From assembly GCF_002305855.1 (NCBI RefSeq), contig NZ_CP022163.1, positions 2,294,292-2,358,291 on the forward strand: DNA of 64,000 bases, given 5' to 3'. The stretch's first letter is position 1; each line of letters begins with the position of its first letter. The notes beneath the pieces are model-generated. The model had not been told where the DNA came from. It worked only from the letters and a program-made list of their open reading frames with translations, and searched no databases. The DNA comes from Melittangium boletus DSM 14713. GTDB taxonomy: Bacteria; Myxococcota; Myxococcia; Myxococcales; Myxococcaceae. Positions 57,042 through 64,000 of the stretch are shown here, in pieces. Made by a program: the position numbers and the translations under genes.

Positions 57042-58559
57042 GTGCTTCCACAGACCCAGCCGCCCGAATCCCCAGACCTCAACCGGCGCCTCAAGAAGCT
57101 CACGTCCATCCTGGACGTCACCAAGGCCATGAGCGCCGAGCGGGATCTGGATCTGTTGCTGCCCCTCATCCTCTATGAGGCCAGCAAGGTGGTGGAGGCG
57201 GATCGCTGCTCGCTCTTCGTGCTGGACCGCGAGCGCAACCAGCTCTGGAGCAAGGTGGCCCAGGGCTCCAAGAGTGAGATCCGCCTGCCGGTGGGCAGTG
57301 GCATCGCCGGCCAGGTGGCCGAGACCGGCGAGGTCATCAACCTGCCGGACGCCTACGCCGACGAGCGCTTCAACCGCTCCTTCGACACGCTCAGCGGCTA
57401 TCGCACCCAGAGTGTGCTGTGCGTGCCCATGCGGGACGCCAACGGTGAAGTCACCGGCGTCATCCAGGCCCTCAACAAGCTCAACGGCCAGCCCTTCGAC
57501 TCCGAGGACGAGGAGCTGCTGCTCGCCCTGGGTGCCCAGGCCGCCGGCGCCATCGAGAACGCGCTGCTGCACGAGGACATCAACCGCCTGTTCGAGGGCT
57601 TCGTCTCCGCCTCCGTCGTGGCCATCGAGTCGCGGGATCCCACCACCGCGGGTCACTCGGGCCGCGTGGCCAACCTCACCGTCACCATGGCCCGGGCGCT
57701 CGAGCACGTGCACACCGGCCCCTACGCACACACCCGCTTCAGCCTCAGCGAGTTGCAGGAGCTGCGCTACGCCTCGCTCCTGCACGACTTCGGCAAGGTG
57801 GGCGTGCGCGAGCCGGTGCTCGTCAAGGCCGAGAAGCTCTACCCCTCCGAGATGGACGCCCTCCAGGCCCGCTTCCAGCTCGCGCGCAAGGACCTGCAGC
57901 TGCAGAGCTACCGCCGGCGGCTCGCCGCCGCCAGGTCACGCGGGACCCACCACCTGGAGGAGATCGACGCCGAGGAGGACGCGCGGCTCGCCCAGGAGAC
58001 GAAGCGCCTGGACGAGGTGCTCGAGTTCGTCCTCACCTGCAACCGGCCCACGGTACTCGCCCAGGGCAACTTCGAGCGCCTGCACGAGCTCAAGCACCTG
58101 CGCTTCGAGGACTCGTTCGGCCAGGAGCGGCCCCTGCTCATCGAGCGGGAGATCACCTCGCTGTCGATCGCCAAGGGCACCCTCTCCGACGAGGAGCGCC
58201 GGGAGATCGAGAGCCACGTCGAGCACACCTACCGCTTCCTGTCGCAGATTCCCTGGACGCGCAACCTGCGCCGCGTGCCGGAGATCGCCTACGCGCACCA
58301 CGAGAAGCTCAACGGCACGGGCTATCCGCGCGCCGTGCCCGACGTGAGCATCCCCGTGCAGTCGCGCATGATGTCCATCGCGGACATCTACGACGCGCTG
58401 ACCGCCAGCGACCGGCCCTACAAGAAGGCGGTGCCGCACCAGCTCGCGCTCGACATCCTCCAGCGCGAGGTCAAGAGCGGCCAGCTCGACGCCGACCTGT
58501 TCCGCATCTTCGTCGAGGCCGAGGTGCCCCAGCGCACCCAGAAGGAATCACACGAGTAG
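57042..58559 (+). CDS. GAF plus HD-GYP domain protein (c-di-GMP phosphodiesterase-like)
   Basis: 505 residues from a GTG at 57042 with GGAG 9 bases upstream; a TTG 39 bp earlier is possible. GAF domain about 15-180 (LILYEASKVVEADRCSLFVL, LPVGSGIAGQVAETGEVINL, VCVPM-like VLCVPMRDANGEV). The HD-GYP domain is split: ESRDPTTAGHSGRV and YASLLHDFGKVGVREPVLVK in the first half, and HHEKLNGTGYP plus SIADIYDALTASDRPYK in the second, separated by an insert of roughly 150 residues with coiled-coil character. The GYP signature reads HHEKLNGTGYP, so c-di-GMP hydrolysis is plausible. Confidence 0.87.
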   Translation: MLPQTQPPESPDLNRRLKKLTSILDVTKAMSAERDLDLLLPLILYEASKVVEADRCSLFVLDRERNQLWSKVAQGSKSEIRLPVGSGIAGQVAETGEVINLPDAYADERFNRSFDTLSGYRTQSVLCVPMRDANGEVTGVIQALNKLNGQPFDSEDEELLLALGAQAAGAIENALLHEDINRLFEGFVSASVVAIESRDPTTAGHSGRVANLTVTMARALEHVHTGPYAHTRFSLSELQELRYASLLHDFGKVGVREPVLVKAEKLYPSEMDALQARFQLARKDLQLQSYRRRLAAARSRGTHHLEEIDAEEDARLAQETKRLDEVLEFVLTCNRPTVLAQGNFERLHELKHLRFEDSFGQERPLLIEREITSLSIAKGTLSDEERREIESHVEHTYRFLSQIPWTRNLRRVPEIAYAHHEKLNGTGYPRAVPDVSIPVQSRMMSIADIYDALTASDRPYKKAVPHQLALDILQREVKSGQLDADLFRIFVEAEVPQRTQKESHE

Positions 58560-58622
58560 TGCCTCGGCCCGCCCGCCCCCGGGCTCGCGTGGGCCCCGGG
58601 GACGGAAAGAGGCCCGCCCGTG

Positions 58623-60053
<1,431 letters not shown>

Positions 60054-60142
60054 GGCGGCGGAGAATCGGGTCGAGCCACGCAAAGGGTCAAGCGACGTCG
60101 GCGCGCGGCGGTCGATCGGTAAATTGGTAAAGCGAACTTCGT

Positions 60143-61027
60143 TCAACCTCGCAGCAACAGGTTCAGGTTCTCCCGCTCCCAACGCAGTGCGGCAGCGTAG
60201 AGGGGGAAGGCCTTCTCCCGTTCGCGGAAGGCGCGCGGATGATGCACCCGGCGGCCCGTGGCGTTCGAGCTGGGAAAGAGCTGGTGGAGCATCTCGTGGA
60301 AGATGATGAACTCCACGAAAAAGGAGGGTACCTCGGCGCGGTCCAGGGCCGGGTGGATGCGGATCTCCCGCGTCTGGTGATCGTAGACCCCCAGGCGGAT
60401 GGACTTGCGCCGGCGGCGAGGAGGCATGCGGCCCCAGCCGATGCGCGCCTGGATGGCATCCTGGAAACAGGTGCGATTGAGGCGATCGAAGAGGACCTGG
60501 AGATCGAAGAAGCGGCCCCGGGGCTCGAGATCGGCCTCGGCCGCATGGCGCTCCTGGCGGATGCGCGGCTGTTGACCCCGGATGTAGTCGTCCAGCACCC
60601 CACCGGCGATCCGGTTGCCGCGGCCGGCATAGTCCGCCACCGCGCGCACCACGCCCTCGGGCGCGTCGAGGAACATGTGGTGCAACCGCAGTTGCAGCGC
60701 GTTGGCACTGCGACGGAAGGACACCATGGTGGAGCGGTTGTCCGTGACCGACAGCCGCACCGGCATGCGCAGGTTCGCCGACAGGTAGTAGGCGAGTGTC
60801 TCCGCGCGTGCCCACAGCTCCTCGCGCGAGGGCTCGGGCGTGAGCGACCAGTCCTCGGGAGAACCGGCCGGATGATGGAAGTTCGCCGCCAGCGCAGGCT
60901 CCTCGCGCGGCAGGGAGGCGAGACGATGGGAGGACTCACTCCCACGGCGCACGGTGGACGACGAGGCTCCCTCCTGTGAGGGAGCGTGGGGCAGGAAATA
61001 CGAAGGATGGGTCGGGAGCGACGACAC
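60143..61027 (-). CDS. SprT-like zinc metallopeptidase-domain protein
   Basis: 294 residues; the start is a GTG at 61027 and is uncertain. The C-terminal half has the SprT-like domain: VLFDRLNRTCFQDAIQARIG, WGRMPPRRRRKSIRLG, IRIHPALDRAEVPSFFVEFI and the zinc motif FHEMLHQLF (HExxH) with a later His cluster at RVHHPRAF as third-ligand candidate. The N-terminal 130 residues are poorly conserved. No signal peptide. SprT relatives act in DNA-protein crosslink repair or are uncharacterised. Confidence 0.82.
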   Translation of the reverse strand: MSSLPTHPSYFLPHAPSQEGASSSTVRRGSESSHRLASLPREEPALAANFHHPAGSPEDWSLTPEPSREELWARAETLAYYLSANLRMPVRLSVTDNRSTMVSFRRSANALQLRLHHMFLDAPEGVVRAVADYAGRGNRIAGGVLDDYIRGQQPRIRQERHAAEADLEPRGRFFDLQVLFDRLNRTCFQDAIQARIGWGRMPPRRRRKSIRLGVYDHQTREIRIHPALDRAEVPSFFVEFIIFHEMLHQLFPSSNATGRRVHHPRAFREREKAFPLYAAALRWERENLNLLLRG

Positions 61028-61102
61028 GCGGGCAGCATCGTACCCGTCGGCCCTCGGGACTCAAGACCGGCGGCATCCGCTCGCCCGCCCAGCGTCACCC
61101 CG

Positions 61103-61666
61103 TCAACCCCGGCCGTGCCGCCGTGTCTCCCCGGCGAGCCGTTCTCCCAGGAATTCCACCTGCTCGCGCGTGGTGCCGAACAGCTCCAGCACCCCCTCCA
61201 TGCTCTCGGCCTCCTCCACGGCCAGGCAGGCCTCCCCGCCCCTCCGGGCCTCGTCCAGGTCCCCGTAGCGGCCCATCTGCACGCTCCAGCTGCCATCCGG
61301 CCAACGCTCGAAGGGGTAGAGGCGGCAGGCCAGGGGCCGGACATCCGCGGGCAGCACGCACCCCCGCCCCCGTTCGTGGAAGACACAGGCGCCACCTCGC
61401 GTGAGCAGCGTCAACCGCACCGGCGCACGGCGGAAATAGCCCCGGTAGAGAGGACGGCGCTCCTCGTACCCGGCCGCCTCGTCGTGGGTCAGATACTCCT
61501 CGTCGAGGAAGCGCCGGGGAGAGAACCCCGTGTGCGCGGTGATGCGCTCCACGTCCGAGCGCGTGAGCGTGGCCAGCCGCTCGCCCTCCTTCACCTCGCA
61601 ACACGAGGCCCCCAGCATCCGCGGGCAACGGGCGCAGACCGGACCCGCGGGCGCGTCCCCGCTCAT
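61103..61666 (-). CDS. YkgJ-family cysteine-cluster protein
   Basis: 187 residues. Cysteines are arranged as C-x2-C-x7-C-C near the N-terminus (CARCPRMLGASCC) and GACVFHERGRGCVLP ... PLACRLYPFERW further on, the CxxxCxxCC-like pattern of the YkgJ/UPF0153 zinc- or iron-chelating family. Its ATG overlaps the stop of the upstream RqcH-like gene by 4 bp, so they are co-translated. Molecular function of the family is unsettled. Confidence 0.82.
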   Translation of the reverse strand: MSGDAPAGPVCARCPRMLGASCCEVKEGERLATLTRSDVERITAHTGFSPRRFLDEEYLTHDEAAGYEERRPLYRGYFRRAPVRLTLLTRGGACVFHERGRGCVLPADVRPLACRLYPFERWPDGSWSVQMGRYGDLDEARRGGEACLAVEEAESMEGVLELFGTTREQVEFLGERLAGETRRHGRG

Positions 61667-63126
61667 GAGGAGGCCGGCGCCTCGCCGCCCCGCGTCTTGA
61701 GCAGCCGCTCCAGGCGCTCCGGCTCACGGCGCACCACCAGCGTCTTCTCCCGGGTGTAGAGCACCTGGCCCGGCGCCCCGCCCTTCACCTTCTTCACGAA
61801 CTTCACCGGCACCCAGCTCACCTCGCCGCGCGGCTCGCCCTTGGCGCCCGAGTGGTGCAACGCCAGGTGCGCCGCGTCCAACAACACCTCCTGGGACACC
61901 TCCACGCCCTTGGGCAACGGCACCACCACGTGACTGCCCGGCAATCCCCGCGCGTGCAGCCACAGGTGCCCCGGCCGCGCCACCTTGAAGGTGAGCGTGT
62001 CGTTGTCCTCGCCGCCCTTGCCCACCCAGATGCGCTGGCCTCCATGCCCCACGTACTCCTTGAAGGGCCGGGCCTCAGGCGGGCCGTCCGCTCCGGCCGA
62101 CTGCTGCAACACCTCCACCTGCGCGAGCAGCGAGGCCTCGTCCATCTCCTCCACCTGGCGCAGCGCCTCCCGCGCATGCGCCACCTCGCGCGCCAGCTCC
62201 GCCTCCCGCTGCCGCGCATGCTCCACACCCCGGAGCAGCCGCCGGTACTGGTGGAAGTGCCACTCCACTTCCTCCTTGGGCGTGCGCCTGGGGTCCAACG
62301 TCACGCGCACTTCCTCCATCCCGGACTCGGTGTACGCGGTGAGCACCACCTCGGTGGCTCCCCGCTTGAGCTGGTAGAGGTTCTGCGTGAGCAGCTCGCC
62401 CAGCTCCCGGTGACGCTCGGCCTCCGCGCCCCGCGCCGCCTCCGCTCGCACCTTCTCCAGCGTCCGCCCCGAGCGCTTGAGCCGGGCCCGGTACGGCAGC
62501 GCCAGGCGCCGACGGATGATCTCCGCGCGGCTCGCCTTGTCCTTGGGACCGAGCAGCCGCTCGGCCGCCTCCGCCAGGGGCAGGAAGTCCCCCGGCTCGG
62601 GCACCAGCCGGGAAGGCTGAGCACGCGCTCGGGCGCCCGCCTCGGGGGACAGGGGCTCTGGCGGCATCCACGCGCCCCCTGGGTGCAGAGCGCGCCGCTG
62701 GGCGAGGCCCTCGCCCGAGAGCATCAGGACGCGAAGGGAGTCCGCCGCCAGCAGCACGAGGCCACCTGGCGAGCCCAGCTCCAGCACGAGGCGCCGCCGC
62801 GACTCGTCGCTCTGGAGGTGCAGCGTCACCTCGCGCCCGGCCTCCGACCAGGAGACGCCCGCGAGCTTGAGGCCCACCAGTTCCTGGCGCAGCCAGCGCT
62901 GGAAGGGGGCCGGCTCTCCCGGCGTGGGGAAGCGATCAGCGGCCACGGAGAGCCGGGCGAGCTCGCCTTCCGCGCACAAGCACAGGAGCACGGAGCGCCC
63001 GGGCACCCGGAGCTCCAGGTAGACGAGGCGCGGCAGGGGACACCACGCCTTCTGCACCACCGCGCCCGTCAGCCGCGCGGAGACCTCCGCCACCACCTGC
63101 TCCAACTCCGAGGGACGCAGAGCCAC
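61663..63126 (-). CDS. NFACT/RqcH (Rqc2-like) family protein
   Basis: 487 residues from a GTG at 63126 preceded by GGAGGAGG. NFACT-N region 1-185, HhH-like segment about 195-240, coiled coil about 285-345 (REAELAREVAHAREALRQVE), and NFACT-R domain about 360-480 (ARPFKEYVGHGGQRIWVGKG, GHLWLHARGLPGSHVVVP). The family recruits tRNA to stalled 50S subunits and adds Ala tails. The Asp-Arg dipeptide of NFACT-N normally near residue 97 is not obvious; the aligned region reads GVSWSEAGREVTL. Tailing activity may therefore be altered; shorter than the usual 570 residues. Confidence 0.83.
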   Translation of the reverse strand: MALRPSELEQVVAEVSARLTGAVVQKAWCPLPRLVYLELRVPGRSVLLCLCAEGELARLSVAADRFPTPGEPAPFQRWLRQELVGLKLAGVSWSEAGREVTLHLQSDESRRRLVLELGSPGGLVLLAADSLRVLMLSGEGLAQRRALHPGGAWMPPEPLSPEAGARARAQPSRLVPEPGDFLPLAEAAERLLGPKDKASRAEIIRRRLALPYRARLKRSGRTLEKVRAEAARGAEAERHRELGELLTQNLYQLKRGATEVVLTAYTESGMEEVRVTLDPRRTPKEEVEWHFHQYRRLLRGVEHARQREAELAREVAHAREALRQVEEMDEASLLAQVEVLQQSAGADGPPEARPFKEYVGHGGQRIWVGKGGEDNDTLTFKVARPGHLWLHARGLPGSHVVVPLPKGVEVSQEVLLDAAHLALHHSGAKGEPRGEVSWVPVKFVKKVKGGAPGQVLYTREKTLVVRREPERLERLLKTRGGEAPASS

Positions 63127-63144
63127 CTCAGTCCTCCTCCGGCG

Positions 63145-63186
63145 CTAAAAACACGAACGGCCCGGCGGAGAATCCGCCGAGCCGTT
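63145..63186 (-). terminator. Intrinsic terminator of the H1-like gene
   Basis: AACGGCTCGGCGGA / TCCGCCGGGCCGTT stem (63156-63169 with 63173-63186, one mismatch), followed leftward by CGTGTTTTTAG. It lies just past the H1-like stop. Confidence 0.8.
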
Positions 63187-63214
63187 CAAACTGCTCGAAA
63201 TCCGGGGGCTACGT

Positions 63215-63442
63215 CTAGCCCTCGTCCTCGGCGGGGGCGGCCTCGGAGGGCGCCTTCGCCGTGCGCTTGCGGGCCGGAGCCTTGCGAGCGGTCTTCTTGG
63301 CGGTGGCCTTCTTCGCCGTCGTCTTGCCGGCCGCCTTCTTCGCGGTGCGGGGAGCGGCGCTCTTGCGGGTGGTCTTCTTCGCGGCGGTCTTCGCGGTCTT
63401 CTTCGTCGCCGGCTTCTTCGCGGTCTTCTTCTTCGCGGCCAT
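63215..63442 (-). CDS. Histone H1-like Lys/Ala-rich DNA-binding protein
   Basis: 75 residues, almost entirely Lys, Ala, Thr, Arg and Pro in AAKK/TAKKA-like repeats, ending in a short acidic tail (EAAPAEDEG). Strong GGAGG 6 bases before the ATG, a good promoter and an own terminator indicate an efficiently expressed monocistronic unit. Such eukaryote-like H1 tails bind DNA non-specifically and are found in myxobacteria and chlamydia. Low complexity precludes finer assignment. Confidence 0.85.
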   Translation of the reverse strand: MAAKKKTAKKPATKKTAKTAAKKTTRKSAAPRTAKKAAGKTTAKKATAKKTARKAPARKRTAKAPSEAAPAEDEG

Positions 63443-63752
63443 CTAAAGCCTCCGTTTGTTACCGCCACTCGCTAGGAGTGGGGCCTGCACTCGCATGGGA
63501 GTGCTTGTGGTGAAGAGTAGAGATGCCTTGCCAGTGTGTCAACGCATGGTGATGTAGTGCAACGCGTGGCGTGCCGATTTTTCGGCATCGCGCGCGTTCG
63601 GAACGCCCAAAACGGGGGAATGGGCGCGGGAAGCGTGCGATCCGGAGCCGAATTCTCGGCCCTCGCCGTTCTTCAGGCCTGTAGCGGAGTGGAACTCCCG
63701 CGCGATTCGCGTGCGGCCCCATGCGCGCATGGGCCTAGTGTGCGCGCTCGCG
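63443..63752. other. Divergent intergenic region, 310 bp
   Basis: Holds the H1-like promoter (63514-63542) and two copies of CAACGCRTGG (63540-63549, 63560-63569) 20 bp apart. No gene seen. Confidence 0.6.
63514..63542 (-). promoter_or_regulatory. Sigma-70-type promoter of the H1-like gene
   Basis: On the minus strand TTGACA (63542-63537), a 17-bp spacer, then TACTCT (63519-63514), about 70 bp before the start codon. Confidence 0.6.
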
Positions 63753-64000
63753 ATGAGTGCTCACGAGAAGACCTTTCCCCCCGACTTCACCTTCGGCGTC
63801 GCCACTTCCTCGTACCAGGTGGAGGGCGGCATCGAGAACGACTGGGCCGAGTGGGAGCGGGCCGGACGGCTGAAGGAGCCGCACGCGCGCTGCGGGCGCG
63901 CGGTGGACCACTGGAACCGCTACGAGGAGGACTACGGCCTGGCGCTGGACGTGGGCGCCACGGCCTTCCGCATGTCCCTGGAGTGGGCCCGCATCGAGCC
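63753..64000 (+). CDS. Glycoside hydrolase family 1 beta-glucosidase (5' part)
   Basis: 82 residues visible, running off the window. Begins MSAHEKTFPPDFTFGVATSS and continues YQVEGGIENDWAEWERAG, the GH1 N-terminal signature (F-x-x-G-x-A-T-S-S-Y-Q-x-E-G), then AVDHWNRYEEDYGLALDVGA and FRMSLEWARIEP. No signal peptide, so probably cytosolic. Catalytic glutamates lie beyond the window end. Confidence 0.93.
   Translation, partial: MSAHEKTFPPDFTFGVATSSYQVEGGIENDWAEWERAGRLKEPHARCGRAVDHWNRYEEDYGLALDVGATAFRMSLEWARIE

Overview
The window is high-GC, gene-dense DNA from a myxobacterium, most likely Cystobacterineae (Archangium/Cystobacter-like). This is inferred from a degraded DUF2381 paralogue (a family expanded in Myxococcales), many secreted lipoproteins with beta-propeller or Ig-like repeats, several carbohydrate-active enzymes, a lysine/alanine-rich histone H1-like protein and strong G/C third-position bias. 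No phage, CRISPR array or rRNA was seen. One tRNA (Pro, CGG) is present. Coordinates of motifs, repeats and hairpins were read by eye.

Layout. (1) 54-9051: surface-polysaccharide locus. It holds an O-antigen-ligase-like protein, an OprO/P-type porin and a GT39 glycosyltransferase with a C-terminal jelly-roll domain. A tightly overlapping minus-strand run follows: GT2, DUF2304, DUF3473-type deacetylase, GNAT, LPG-synthase-like membrane protein. (2) 9455-23367: a second porin, then polysaccharide degradation: GH26, GH3, a family-5 solute-binding lipoprotein, a wrecked GH30 pseudogene, a repeat-tailed hypothetical, a beta-helix lyase-like protein and GH16. (3) 23474-26483: a propeller lipoprotein and a Tat-exported threonine-aldolase-like enzyme. 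(4) 26530-33996: a TctD/TctE-like two-component pair divergent from a four-gene uptake operon (binding protein, fused permease, ATPase, porin). (5) 34096-43891: two oxidative operons, each with its own TetR regulator and a recognisable palindromic operator. One is TetR-COQ4-like-ferredoxin-P450-MFS; the other is Baeyer-Villiger monooxygenase-SMP30-like-SDR, divergent from TetR. (6) 43999-50943: stand-alone genes: thioredoxin, PRC-barrel, a duplicated 12-Cys lipoprotein, ketopantoate reductase-like, pirin and secreted repeat proteins. (7) 50960-55561: a disturbed accessory segment with an acylase remnant, an IS5-family element with 4-bp target duplications and a probable -1 frameshift, a truncated DUF2381 pseudogene, then a LysM-SH3-membrane-toxin-like gene overlapping a small putative immunity gene, and a tRNA-Pro with a strong terminator. 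(8) 55813-64000: core genes: response regulator, rpe, GAF/HD-GYP protein, pyruvate kinase, SprT-like, YkgJ-like, NFACT/RqcH-like, H1-like protein and the start of a GH1 beta-glucosidase.

The best candidate for something undescribed is the LysM/SH3/membrane-segment protein plus its overlapping partner (52714-55277). It has the architecture of a polymorphic effector with a cognate immunity gene. An in-frame amber codon interrupts its first LysM repeat, and a second in-frame amber lies about 400 bp away in the DUF2381 pseudogene.
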